From Clostridia bacterium (GTDB taxonomy: Bacteria > Bacillota > Clostridia > Christensenellales > Aristaeellaceae), in the NCBI GenBank assembly GCA_900769875.1, contig CAAGII010000189.1, positions 1 to 64,000 of the forward strand: 64,000 nucleotides of DNA, read 5' to 3'. Positions 43,055 through 54,926 of the stretch are shown in pieces (the stretch's first letter is position 1; every line of letters begins with the position of its first letter). The notes under the pieces are model-generated. The model did no database searches. It saw only the letters and a list, made by a program, of their open reading frames with translations, and had not been told where the DNA came from. The position numbers and the translations under genes were made by a program.

Positions 43055-43910
43055 GGAACCACCTCCCGCTCGCGCCCGCGGGCAGCACGCCGCCGGTGGT
43101 CACGGGCAGGCACAGCTCCTGCGCATCCACCATGCCGCCGTGGTGGCTGACCACGCACTTTGCCAGCATGTTGGACAGCACGCTTGCCTGAAAGCCCGTG
43201 GTGTAGCTGTTGATGAGGAAGAACAGCGGCTCGTCCGAGAGCACCTGCGCGCAGGTATCCACCAGTCCGTACAGCTCGTTTTCCAGCTTCCACACCTCGC
43301 CCGAGGGTCCGCGGCCGTAGCTGGGCGGATCCATCAGCACGCCGTCGTAGCGGTTGCCACGGCGGATTTCGCGCTGCACAAAGCGGAGCGCGTCCTCGAC
43401 GATCCAGCGGCAGCTGCTTTCCTCCAGCCCGCTCAGCGCGCGGTTCTCCTTCGCCCAGAGCACCATGCCCTTGGCGGCGTCCACATGCGTGACGTGCGCG
43501 CCCGCAGAGGCGCACGCCACGGTCGCCGCGCCCGTATAGCCAAACAGGTTCAGCACCCTCAGATCGCGCCGGCCGCTCCCGCGGATGAGCTCGCTCATCC
43601 ACACCCAGTTCGCCGCCTGCTCCGGAAACAGTCCCGTGTGCTTGAAGCCCGTGGGACGCACCCAGAATTTCCAGTCGCCATGGCGGATGCTCCACTTGTC
43701 CGGCAGCCTTGTCAGGAACTCCCATTCGCCGCCGCCGCGCTCGGAGCGGTGGTAGTGCGCCTGCGCCCGTCTCCACAGCGCGGGGTCAGCCTTGGGCCAG
43801 ATGGTCTGCGGATCGGGACGGCGCAGGATCACATCGCCCCAGCGCTCCAGCTTCTCGCCGTCGCCGGTGTCCAGCACCTCATAATCCTGCCATGTGTCGG
43901 CAATCAACAT
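43047..43910 (-). CDS. RlmI/RlmK-like SAM-dependent RNA methyltransferase
   Basis: 287 residues. The Rossmann-fold motif I is VLNLFGYTGAATVACA, with HVDAAKGMVLWA and the motif IV DPPSYGRGPSG, as in RlmI-type 23S rRNA cytosine-C5 methyltransferases and relatives. The N-terminal PUA-like part is short or absent. It lies in a run of RNA-modification genes (this gene, a pseudouridine synthase, tgt), which supports an rRNA or tRNA target. Confidence 0.87.
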   Translation of the reverse strand: MLIADTWQDYEVLDTGDGEKLERWGDVILRRPDPQTIWPKADPALWRRAQAHYHRSERGGGEWEFLTRLPDKWSIRHGDWKFWVRPTGFKHTGLFPEQAANWVWMSELIRGSGRRDLRVLNLFGYTGAATVACASAGAHVTHVDAAKGMVLWAKENRALSGLEESSCRWIVEDALRFVQREIRRGNRYDGVLMDPPSYGRGPSGEVWKLENELYGLVDTCAQVLSDEPLFFLINSYTTGFQASVLSNMLAKCVVSHHGGMVDAQELCLPVTTGGVLPAGASGRWFRA

Positions 43911-43937
43911 GGTGTACCTCCTTGTGGGTCGCTTTGC

Positions 43938-44483
43938 TCATACCTCGGGAGACTGATAGGCGTTGAACCACGCCCGCTCTTCAAAGGGCTGCTTTTTCGC
44001 GCGGCGGGGTTCCTCCAGCGCCTTTCCGACGGGCAGGAAGCACACAAGCTCCATGTCCTGCGGCACGCCGAGGATGTCCGCCATCCTGCGTCCGATTCTG
44101 TCCTCGTCGGTGATGTGCCCCTCGTACCAGCAGCTGCGGTAGCCCAGCGCTTCAATGGCAAGGAGCATGTTTTCAATGGCCGCCGCGTAATCCTGCGTCG
44201 CGTAGCACCTGTCGCGATAGGCGATAATGCGGCGGGACAGCACGCAGATCATCGCCGGAGCCGTCTCCCCCACCGGCGGCTGGATCACCGCGCGCAGGCG
44301 CTCAAGCACCGCCGGATCATCCACCGCGATGAGGCTCACGGTCTGTTTGTTGCAGCCGCTGGGCGCGGCAAGACCCGCCTCCAGCACAAGGCGCAGCTCC
44401 TCGCGCGGTACGGGAGCAGGATCATACGCGCCGCGGTAGCTTGCGCGGCGAAGCATAGCGTCCAGCATCTGCATTCCGTTCAT
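43938..44483 (-). CDS. Nitroreductase family protein
   Basis: 181 residues, FMN-dependent oxidoreductase fold. The N-terminal RRASYRGAYDPAPVPREEL and the AAPSGCNKQ segment carry the expected FMN-contact pattern, and MLLAIEALGYRSCWYEG the central helix. The usual RRSxR is RRASYR here. It begins three bases after the stop of the GH4-like gene, so the two are cotranscribed. The substrate is unknown. Confidence 0.85.
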   Translation of the reverse strand: MNGMQMLDAMLRRASYRGAYDPAPVPREELRLVLEAGLAAPSGCNKQTVSLIAVDDPAVLERLRAVIQPPVGETAPAMICVLSRRIIAYRDRCYATQDYAAAIENMLLAIEALGYRSCWYEGHITDEDRIGRRMADILGVPQDMELVCFLPVGKALEEPRRAKKQPFEERAWFNAYQSPEV

Positions 44484-44486
44484 GGC

Positions 44487-45845
44487 TTATTCATCCTCCT
44501 CGTCGCCGCCGCCAAGGCGCGTAATCACATCAGCGTGCAGCGCAATCAGCGCGTCCACCAGCTGCTGGCAGTAGAGACGATCCAGTCCCTCCAGCGCGGG
44601 GTCAAGCTCGATGCACTCGCGCAGCGCCGTCCGGTCGCCCATGGCGGCGCGCGCGGCAAGGCGGCTGGTCTCGTCCACATCCATGCAGAAATCCGCGAGC
44701 GCGGCTGGCAGGATGAAGTGGTGCGGCTGCTCCTCGCCCGCCCTGAGCGTCAGGGGAGCTTCAATGATCGCGGCCCGGGGCAGATTGGCGATCTCGCCCA
44801 GCGTATTCGGGCGCGTCACCGCCGGAATGGTGACGGACTCCCTGCGCAGCAGCGCGAGCGCGAGCTGCACGGGACGAATCGCGGGAGCCTTTGAAAGCAG
44901 CAGCAGCTGCGCCATCACGCCCTCGCCCGGCTGCGCGCGTGGGACGGCGGGCTCAAGCCCCTTGTCGCCCACGGTATTCATGTACAGGATGCGCTCCTTG
45001 CGCTTTTCCACGCTCTCGCCCAGCTCCGGCTCGGGGTTGGGCGCATAGTCGTCCTGCGCGGCCATCCACTCGGCATGGCGGGTCACGTCGCCCACGGGCA
45101 GCGCGCCGAACAGGCGCAGCCAGCGGCGGCTGAGCCTGCCAAGGCTGTCCTCATCCTCCGCGAGGTCGTTGATGATGGGCATCAGGTCGTCCTGCGCTTT
45201 GGTATCGTCCAGCCGCAGCAGCCACGCGAAATCGGGCAGACCCGCGATATCCGCGCTGACGTCCTCCACCTTGGCGTGCAGCTTGGCGCACAGCGCGTCC
45301 AGCCCGTTGGGGCCGCGCAGCGGAGACCTGCCAAGGCCATACGTGCGAAAGCCCATACGGCGGAAGATTTCCGTCGTGCGCGCGACCGGCTGCCCCAGCG
45401 TGATCACCAGCGCATCCGGGCATACGGTCTGCATTTCCTCGGCAAGCTCCATCACCATCTCGCCCTGACGCAGCGTGTGCATCAGGCCGCCGATGCCGCC
45501 GTTGACGCGCGCCTGATCGGTCAGCCCGGGATCGTCCGGATCGTCCTCAGGGCCGCACAGCGCCTGACGATCCTGCCGGAAGCGGCTGGACGCCATGCAA
45601 TCGCCGGCGTACACCACGCAGTCGGCGTTCCACAAAAGCGCCCTACGCTCGCCGCTTACGGTGAGGGAGCCGCCAATCCCGGCATGGCGCAGCACGGCGT
45701 TGCCATAGCGCTCAAGCACGTCCTGCATGGCGGGATTGCGCTCCTCCACGCGAATATCCGCCGCTTCCCTGCCCTGATAGAGCAGGTCCGCCAGAAGCGA
45801 GGGGAGCAGCATGGGAATATCCTGCCCGATGAAGGTGAAGATCAT
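44487..45845 (-). CDS. GH4-like protein lacking the catalytic metal site
   Basis: 452 residues. The N-terminal NAD fold (MIFTFIGQDIPMLLPSLLADLL), NADCVVYAGD, the GGIGGLMHTLRQG segment and the CPDALVITLGQP segment align in order with glycoside hydrolase family 4 (alpha-galactosidases, 6-phospho-glycosidases). The residues that make GH4 enzymes work are changed: the NxxNP motif is TLGQP, the metal-binding Cys segment (GLCH) is GLGRS, and the later GLNH His segment is GLPDF. A non-catalytic or altered function is inferred. The ATG at 45845 follows GGAGG. Confidence 0.7.
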   Translation of the reverse strand: MIFTFIGQDIPMLLPSLLADLLYQGREAADIRVEERNPAMQDVLERYGNAVLRHAGIGGSLTVSGERRALLWNADCVVYAGDCMASSRFRQDRQALCGPEDDPDDPGLTDQARVNGGIGGLMHTLRQGEMVMELAEEMQTVCPDALVITLGQPVARTTEIFRRMGFRTYGLGRSPLRGPNGLDALCAKLHAKVEDVSADIAGLPDFAWLLRLDDTKAQDDLMPIINDLAEDEDSLGRLSRRWLRLFGALPVGDVTRHAEWMAAQDDYAPNPEPELGESVEKRKERILYMNTVGDKGLEPAVPRAQPGEGVMAQLLLLSKAPAIRPVQLALALLRRESVTIPAVTRPNTLGEIANLPRAAIIEAPLTLRAGEEQPHHFILPAALADFCMDVDETSRLAARAAMGDRTALRECIELDPALEGLDRLYCQQLVDALIALHADVITRLGGGDEEDE

Positions 45846-45884
45846 GGTTTGCCTCCGCAAATCGGTATTCACGAAACGGCGCAT

Positions 45885-45918
45885 GCCGCGCGCCTCCCGC
45901 ATGAGGAGGACACGCGGC
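45885..45918 (-). other. Hairpin between ileS and the GH4-like gene
   Basis: A long GC-rich stem (45885-45898 with 45905-45918, two mismatched bases) in the 94-base gap. No T run follows on the minus strand, so partial attenuation or RNA processing is more likely than a full stop. Confidence 0.4.
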
Positions 45919-45939
45919 GCGCGCCCATGGCCGAAGGGA

Positions 45940-49068
<3,129 letters not shown>

Positions 49069-49129
49069 GGTAACCGTACCTCCAATCTGCCGGCTCCGTG
49101 TCCGGCCGCCAATATGCTGCCGGAGCATC

Positions 49130-49404
49130 AAAAAACGCCCCAGGCATTTGCTCCTGGGACGGATAGGCTTTCACACTCTGATCCGCGGTACCACCCAAAT
49201 TGACGGCGTGCGCCGCCCACTCACGCAAGCCATCACTGACCTGCCCGCCCTGTATCGGGAGCGCCCGGGCCGCCTTACGCGCATGCTTTCAGGCGGTCTC
49301 ACTCCGGGGTGATCTGCGCAGAGCATCCGCCGCCGGGCTTGCACCAATCCCCGGCTCGCTGAGGCTTCCCCCCTGTGCCGTCCCCATCATTGTGAACGTG
49401 CTCC
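49130..49404 (-). promoter_or_regulatory. T-box riboswitch leader of ileS (isoleucine, ATC specifier)
   Basis: On the minus strand the invariant TGGTACCGCGG T-box core lies near 49184-49197. Stem I has AGCGAGCCGGGG with TTGGTGCAAGCCCGG, and an ATC triplet at 49313-49311 followed by ACCCCGG at the specifier position. A terminator hairpin (CCCAGG with CCTGGGG, then GTTTTTTG) lies near 49134-49158. Uncharged tRNA-Ile should favour read-through into ileS and the genes behind it. Confidence 0.93.
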
Positions 49405-49405
49405 C

Positions 49406-49434
49406 ATTATATCGGAAAAACAGCAAAAATGCAA
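49406..49434 (-). promoter_or_regulatory. Promoter of the ileS T-box operon
   Basis: On the minus strand TTGCAT (49429-49434), 17 bases, perfect TATAAT (49406-49411). Confidence 0.72.
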
Positions 49435-49451
49435 GAGGGAATTCAGCCGCT

Positions 49452-49748
49452 TCAGCGCACATTTCCGTGGGTGTAGTAGCTGCGGAAGCTCTCCTCCACG
49501 CCCTGCTCCTTGTAGGCGGGCGCCTTACGGGTTCCGCTGCGGTAACCCTTGTTGAACATCGCGGCCACAAAGGAAATCACCGCGCCAATCACAATCAGGC
49601 CGAGCAGACCCTTGAACAGCCCGAACATCAGACCGATCAGGCCAACCACCAGTCCGAACACGCCGCTGAACAAGCCAAAGAACAGATCAAAGCAAAGATG
49701 CACCAGCCCAAACGCAAACCGGAAGGGAGCAGTCAGAAGACGGAACAT
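49452..49748 (-). CDS. Small Gly/Phe/Leu-rich membrane protein
   Basis: 98 residues, no family recognised. Residues about 10-60 are almost entirely Phe, Gly, Leu, Val and Ile (FGLFSGVFGLVVGLIGLMFG) and should form two tightly packed membrane helices; a charged tail ends RSYYTHGN. The frame is open to 49949, but AGAGGT lies 6 bases before the ATG at 49748. A TATACT box stands about 110 bases upstream. A glycine-zipper-like membrane protein is the most that can be said. Confidence 0.62.
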   Translation of the reverse strand: MFRLLTAPFRFAFGLVHLCFDLFFGLFSGVFGLVVGLIGLMFGLFKGLLGLIVIGAVISFVAAMFNKGYRSGTRKAPAYKEQGVEESFRSYYTHGNVR

Positions 49749-49917
49749 ACGCATACCTCTTTCATTGATTCGTGTCATCAGGCGGTGCTCCCGTCTTCCC
49801 TGCGAAGACGGGGAGGCGCCTGTACGGGCACGGTTTCGCCATCGGCCCACGAACAAAGTATAGCAGGTTTTGCTTCGGCGCGAAAGGTGGATATGATTAG
49901 AATATGATAAGAGTGCT

Positions 49918-50397
49918 TTAAGAATCCGCCTTTTCACGCGCAATGTCAATGATGCCCTTTGCGCGGCTGCATTTTTCCAGCTCGCTGACAGTCAGCGGGA
50001 TGGCGCTGTTGTCCGTGCCGCAGGCGGGGTAGACGATATCCCACGCAAGCAGGCTCCTATCCAGATACACATGCACGCACTCGGGCAGCGCAAAGGGACA
50101 TACGCCGCCAAAGCGCAGCCCGGTCAGCGTTGCCAGCTCCTCGGCGGTCATCATGCGCGCCTTGCAGCCAAACTGCGCCTTGTACTTGCGGTTGTCCACG
50201 CGCGCGTCGCCCGCCGCGACGATGAACACCGGCTGCTCCCCCGCCATAAAGGACAGCGTTTTGGCAATGCGCCCCGGCTCCACGCCCAGCGCGGCAGCCG
50301 CCAGCTCCACCGTAGCGGTGTTCTCGTCCAGCTCGCGAATGCGATCCGCCACGCCGTAGGGCGTCAGGTATTCCCTGACGCGGTCAATGCTGTTCAT
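49918..50397 (-). CDS. YbaK/EbsC-family aminoacyl-tRNA deacylase
   Basis: 159 residues, full length for the YbaK/ProX superfamily, which hydrolyses mischarged tRNAs such as Cys-tRNA(Pro). Motifs are AAAALGVEPGRIAKTLSF, a lysine-containing RVDNRKYKAQFG and GLRFGGVCPFALP. The start lies 14 bases inside the end of the kinase gene. The exact mischarged substrate is unknown. Confidence 0.9.
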   Translation of the reverse strand: MNSIDRVREYLTPYGVADRIRELDENTATVELAAAALGVEPGRIAKTLSFMAGEQPVFIVAAGDARVDNRKYKAQFGCKARMMTAEELATLTGLRFGGVCPFALPECVHVYLDRSLLAWDIVYPACGTDNSAIPLTVSELEKCSRAKGIIDIAREKADS

Positions 50398-51316
50398 GCC
50401 CGATTTCCTCCTTGATTCTGCGCAGTTCGCGCCACGCTTCGTCCTTCAGCTCCACGCCGCTCACGCCGACCACGGCAGCCGCCACATAGTTTGCGTAGCG
50501 CACCGCCTGACGGATGCTCATGCCCTCCGCGCGCGCCGCCATCAGCGCGCCGATGTGGCTGTCGCCCGCGCCGATGGTATCAACCACGCGCGCGCTGCAG
50601 CCCGGCACCACGCCCGCGTACTCATCGCTCAGCACATACGCGCCCTGGGCGCCCATGGTGATGACCACATCGCTGCCCGTCAGCTCATGAAGCAGCGCAG
50701 CCGCCTCCGCGGGCGTGCGCTGTCGCGTGAATGCCTCCGCCTCGCTGTCGCCAAGGTGGAGGATGGAATGCATCGCCATCACGCGCGCCATGCGCCTGGG
50801 CGGAATGCGGCACAGCCTCGGCCCCGGCGCGAAGTACAGGCAGCGGGGCGGATCATGCTCCAGCGCGTCCAGCAGCGCGTCGCCGGCCGGCTCCTCCACC
50901 TCCAGACCGCAAAGATACACCGCGTCGTAATCGCGCATGCTCACCTGGTCAAACCACGCGCTGCAAAAGCGGTACTCCGCGCCGTGCTGGCACAGGAAGG
51001 TGCGCTCGCCATCCTCCTCCACCAGACAGTAGCAGCAGCCGTTCGCGTCATGGACGGGCGGCGCAAGCGTTTTCACGCCTCTTGCGTCAAGCGCGCCGCG
51101 CACCCAGTCGCCCCACAGGCCGCCTCCGACCGGGGCAAACAGGTCGCATCGCACGCTACCGGCGCGTCTTGCGGTCAGAAACGCGTTGCAGGCGCAGCCG
51201 CCCAGATTCACATGCTGCTCCAGCACATGCAGGTCGTCGCCCGTCACGGGCAGGCGCGGAACGCGTACCACCACATCCGCCACCGCCGAGCCGATCAACA
51301 GCAGTCCACCCATCAT
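50384..51316 (-). CDS. PfkB-family carbohydrate kinase
   Basis: 310 residues. The C-terminal signature DTIGAGDSHIGAL carries the catalytic Asp; an N-terminal GGCACNAFLTARR replaces the usual GG-x-N-A segment. These enzymes phosphorylate sugars or nucleosides with ATP. Three candidate starts (51328, 51316, 51313) are close; GAGGAG best supports 51316 or 51313. No sugar pathway gene is adjacent, so the substrate is open. Confidence 0.88.
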   Translation of the reverse strand: MMGGLLLIGSAVADVVVRVPRLPVTGDDLHVLEQHVNLGGCACNAFLTARRAGSVRCDLFAPVGGGLWGDWVRGALDARGVKTLAPPVHDANGCCYCLVEEDGERTFLCQHGAEYRFCSAWFDQVSMRDYDAVYLCGLEVEEPAGDALLDALEHDPPRCLYFAPGPRLCRIPPRRMARVMAMHSILHLGDSEAEAFTRQRTPAEAAALLHELTGSDVVITMGAQGAYVLSDEYAGVVPGCSARVVDTIGAGDSHIGALMAARAEGMSIRQAVRYANYVAAAVVGVSGVELKDEAWRELRRIKEEIGHEQH

Positions 51317-51386
51317 GTCACTCCTCATAAATCGAGGCAGGACGCGTGTGCATCCTGCCTCTGTCCTCTCGCCACGGCGAGCATGT

Positions 51387-52259
51387 TTACTGCGGGCGCT
51401 TCCTGCCCATGAAGCAGAACGCCAGCGTGCCCGGGCCGATGTGCGCGCCGATCACCGGGCCGATGTTCTCCACGCGGATGATCAGCCTTGGCTCCCTTTC
51501 CAGCAGCATATCGCGCAGGCGGTTGGCCTCCTCCTCCGCGTCGGCATGCAGCACAATGCTGATGCTCTCGGTGGGGTCGTCGATGCTCTCGATGCTCTTG
51601 TCCACAATGTAGCCCATCGCCTTGCGGCGGCCGCGCACCTTGTCAAAGGAGACAAGCTTGCCCTCGCAGTTTTCGATGATGATGGGCTTGAGGTCAAGCA
51701 TCGTGCCCATCACCGCCGCCGCGCCGGAGATACGCCCGCCGCGCTTGAGGTACTTGAGGTCGTCCACCACCACATACGCCTGTGCGCGGAGCTTGTTGTC
51801 CTCCACCCACTGCGCCACCTCGTCGATGCTCTTGCCCTGGCGCTGAAGCTCCAGCGCCTTGAGCACCAGCAGCGTCTGCGGCGCGGAGATGGACAGCGTA
51901 TCCACAATGATGAAGCGGCGCTCCGGATACTTTTCCGCCAGCTGGTCGCGAACCGCGCGCGCCGAGATGATGGTGCGGCTCATCTCGCTGGAAAACGCCA
52001 GGAAGAGCAGATCCTGCCCGGCGGCAAGAATCGGCTCGAAGTACTCCATGTACGCGTCCTCGTTCAGCGCCGCCGTCACGGGCGTAGCGCCTGCGCGCAT
52101 CGCGTCATAGTAGGCCTTGTGGTTCATGGTCTGTCCCAGATCGTCGTAGTACTCCTTGCCGTTGAGCGCGTAGGGCATGGAGACAATCGGGATATCGTAG
52201 CGGACCTTCAGTTCGTAGGGCATATCGCTGTCGCTGTCTGTCATGATGATGTAGCTCAT
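51387..52259 (-). CDS. DegV family fatty-acid-binding protein
   Basis: 290 residues. The N-terminal IIMTDSDSDMPYEL, AFSSEMSRTIISARAV, VVDDLKYLKRGGRISG and the closing HIGPGTLAFCF are DegV signatures. DegV/FakB proteins carry fatty acids for phosphorylation by FakA. No full FakA is in the window, but a free-standing FakA-like domain is at 18622. The ATG at 52259 follows AAGGAGGG, and a TTGCAT-17-TATAAT promoter lies upstream. Confidence 0.94.
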   Translation of the reverse strand: MSYIIMTDSDSDMPYELKVRYDIPIVSMPYALNGKEYYDDLGQTMNHKAYYDAMRAGATPVTAALNEDAYMEYFEPILAAGQDLLFLAFSSEMSRTIISARAVRDQLAEKYPERRFIIVDTLSISAPQTLLVLKALELQRQGKSIDEVAQWVEDNKLRAQAYVVVDDLKYLKRGGRISGAAAVMGTMLDLKPIIIENCEGKLVSFDKVRGRRKAMGYIVDKSIESIDDPTESISIVLHADAEEEANRLRDMLLEREPRLIIRVENIGPVIGAHIGPGTLAFCFMGRKRPQ

Positions 52260-52325
52260 GAAACCGGGATCCCTCCTTGATAAAAGCATTGGGGGTAGGA
52301 GAATAATGCCAGAATAAGCAGATTC

Positions 52326-52354
52326 ATTATACAGCCTTTCCCGCATAAATGCAA
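52326..52354 (-). promoter_or_regulatory. Promoter of degV
   Basis: On the minus strand TTGCAT (52349-52354), 17 bases, TATAAT (52326-52331). The same -35 variant is used before ileS. Confidence 0.72.
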
Positions 52355-52460
52355 GGCGCGGCGGCTTTTCTAATCTGCCCGGCAGGATTCCCCGGCTGCG
52401 AGCGCGAATCGTTACGGAAGAATCCCGGGCCTGTACAATTCATACACAGGAGGAATGCTT

Positions 52461-54803
52461 ATGACCCCCAAATGGCAGCGGCTGACCTACATGCCCGCAA
52501 CGCCCCTGTATCCCGGTCGGCCTCGCGTGACCGAGAGCGAGGAGCATCGCAGCCTTGCGCGGCGCGCCGCGGCGGACGGCATGGTGCTGCTGAAAAACGA
52601 CGGCGGGCTTCTGCCCCTTGCAAGAGGCACAAGGCTGGCCGTGTTCGGCAAGGCGCAGGCGGATTATGTGAAGGGCGGCGGCGGCAGCGGCGATACCACG
52701 GTCGCCTATGTGCGCAGCATCCTGGACGGTCTGCGCGAAAAGGAGCGCGAGGGACGACTTAGCCTGTGCGCGCCGCTCAGCGCATTCTATGAGGAGAACG
52801 TGGCGCAGCAGTATGCGCAGGGCAGCGCGCCCGGGCAGACCGTGGAGCCCCCGCTCCCCGCCGCGCTGCTTGAGGAAGCCCGCGCCTTTGCGGATACCGC
52901 GCTGATTACCATCTGCCGTTTTTCCGGCGAGGGCTGGGATCGCTCGGGCACGCCGCACGACGGCGACTATTTCCTCAGCCCGCAGGAGGAGGCCATGGTG
53001 CAGCAGGTCATCGCCGCCTTCCCCCATGTGGCGGTGGCGCTGAACACCGGCGGTATGATGGATGTGCGCTGGTTCCGGGAGGACGACCGTGTCTCCGCGG
53101 CTCTTATGGTATGGCAGGTCGGCATGGAGGGCGGCGCGGCGGCAGCCGATCTGCTCGTGGGCGACGTGTGCCCCAGCGGCAGGCTGACCGATACCTTCGC
53201 GGAGGATTTTGCGGACTACCCCTCCTCCGCAAACTTCGACGAGTCGGAGGATTATGTCGCATACGAGGACGACATCTATGTCGGCTACCGCTACTTTGAG
53301 ACTGTGCCGCATGCCGCCTCGCGCGTGTGCTATCCCTTCGGCTACGGGCTGAGCTACACCAGCTTTGCCATCACGAACGCGGCCGTCCGCGCCGAGGGCG
53401 ACGGCTTTGTCGCGACCGCAAGGGTGACCAACACCGGCTCCGTGGCGGGGCGCGAGGTTGTGCAGATGTACGCGAGCGCGCCGCAGGGGCTGCTGGGCAA
53501 GCCCGCGCGCGTGCTGGTGGGCTTTGCGAAAACCGCGCTGTTGCAGCCGGGCGAAGCGGAAAGCGTCGAAATCCGCTTTACGCAGTACGATTTCGCGAGC
53601 TATGACGACACGGGCAAGGTCTGCCTGTCCGCCTATGTGCTGGAAAAGGGCGACTACGTTTTTCTGTGCGGCAGGAATGTGCGCGACGCGGCGCAGGTGG
53701 GCGACACATGGCATCTGAATGAAAACAGGGTGCTGCGCCAGCTGAGCGCCAAATGCGTGCCGCATGAGCTGAAGCGCCGCCTGCTGCCCGACGGCAGCTA
53801 CGAGCAGCTCCGGCCCGACCGCGTGATGGTGCGCGACGACAGGGACTTCCCCTTCCCCGGGCAGCGTCCCCTCGAATGGCGCGAGGAAATCAACGAAAGC
53901 GCGTGGAAGCAGCCGACCGCGCCGCAGCTTGCCGACGTGGCCGCAGGCAAGCGGGAGCTGTCGGAAATCCTTGACCAGCTGACCGACGAGCAGCTGGTGC
54001 ATCTGCTGGGCGGGCAGCCCAACCGCGGCGTCGCCAACACCTTCGGGTTTGGCAACCTGGTCCGCTACGGCATCCCGAACGTGATGTCCGCGGACGGCCC
54101 TGCGGGTCTGCGCATTGAAAAGCCCGCCGGTGTGAACACCACCGCCTTCCCGTGCGCCACGCTCCTTGCCTGCACATGGGATGAGCAGCTGCTCTATGAG
54201 GTTGGACGCGCAGGCGCGGAGGAGGTGCTGGAGAACGGCATCGGCGTATGGCTGACGCCCGCCATCAACATCCACCGCACGCCCCGCTGCGGCCGCAATT
54301 TTGAATACTATTCCGAGGATCCGCTGCTGGCGGGCAGGCTGTCCGCCGCCATGGTGCGCGGCATCCAGAGCATGGGCGTGGCCGCCGCAGTCAAGCACCT
54401 GTGCTGCAACAATCGCGAAACCAACCGCACGGAATGCGATTCGCGCCTGTCCGAGCGCGCGCTGCGCGAAATCTACCTCAAGGCGTTTGAAATCAACGTG
54501 CGCGAAGCCGATCCGTGGACCATCATGAGCAGCTACAACCCCATGAACGGCGTTCGCACCTCCTGCAACCGCGAGCTGCTCACCGATATTCTGCGCGGCG
54601 AGTGGGGTTTTCAAGGCATGGTGATGACCGACTGGTACACACGGGGCGAGCACTGGCGCGAGGTGAACGCGGGCAACGACGTAAAGATGGCGCGCGGCGA
54701 CGAGGCGCAGCTGCTGGAAAAGCTGCGTCTGGGCCAGGTGACGCGCGAAACCCTGCGCACAAGCGCAGAGCGCGTGCTCCGCATGCTGATGAAGCTGGCA
54801 TAA
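52461..54803 (+). CDS. Domain-permuted GH3 beta-glucosidase
   Basis: 780 residues. The domains are in swapped order: the GH3 alpha/beta sandwich comes first (about 25-250, with DGMVLLKNDGGLLPL), then a fibronectin-III-like domain (FGYGLSYTSFAI through about 420), and last the TIM barrel (about 500-780) with the nucleophile D724 in VMTDWY and KHLCCNNRE. Permuted GH3 enzymes are known from rumen and gut Clostridia. There is no signal peptide, so it acts on imported oligosaccharides. An ATG at 52455 is too close to AGGAGG; 52461 fits. Confidence 0.92.
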   Translation: MTPKWQRLTYMPATPLYPGRPRVTESEEHRSLARRAAADGMVLLKNDGGLLPLARGTRLAVFGKAQADYVKGGGGSGDTTVAYVRSILDGLREKEREGRLSLCAPLSAFYEENVAQQYAQGSAPGQTVEPPLPAALLEEARAFADTALITICRFSGEGWDRSGTPHDGDYFLSPQEEAMVQQVIAAFPHVAVALNTGGMMDVRWFREDDRVSAALMVWQVGMEGGAAAADLLVGDVCPSGRLTDTFAEDFADYPSSANFDESEDYVAYEDDIYVGYRYFETVPHAASRVCYPFGYGLSYTSFAITNAAVRAEGDGFVATARVTNTGSVAGREVVQMYASAPQGLLGKPARVLVGFAKTALLQPGEAESVEIRFTQYDFASYDDTGKVCLSAYVLEKGDYVFLCGRNVRDAAQVGDTWHLNENRVLRQLSAKCVPHELKRRLLPDGSYEQLRPDRVMVRDDRDFPFPGQRPLEWREEINESAWKQPTAPQLADVAAGKRELSEILDQLTDEQLVHLLGGQPNRGVANTFGFGNLVRYGIPNVMSADGPAGLRIEKPAGVNTTAFPCATLLACTWDEQLLYEVGRAGAEEVLENGIGVWLTPAINIHRTPRCGRNFEYYSEDPLLAGRLSAAMVRGIQSMGVAAAVKHLCCNNRETNRTECDSRLSERALREIYLKAFEINVREADPWTIMSSYNPMNGVRTSCNRELLTDILRGEWGFQGMVMTDWYTRGEHWREVNAGNDVKMARGDEAQLLEKLRLGQVTRETLRTSAERVLRMLMKLA

Positions 54804-54829
54804 CGCGACCATTCATCCCCGATTCAAAC

Positions 54830-54891
54830 AAAGCAGCCTCCTTCGCAAGCCCTGACCGCTGTACGGTCACGGGAAGCGAAGGAGGCTTTGT
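54830..54891. terminator. Long inverted repeat between convergent genes
   Basis: CAAAGCAGCCTCCTTCGC (54829 onward) pairs with GCGAAGGAGGCTTTG ending at 54891, with a small bulge. On the minus strand it ends in TTTG-TTT. It probably stops transcription of both flanking genes. Confidence 0.6.
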
Positions 54892-54926
54892 GGTTCGGTC
54901 AGTCCGGCACGATCGCCAGGGCGGCT

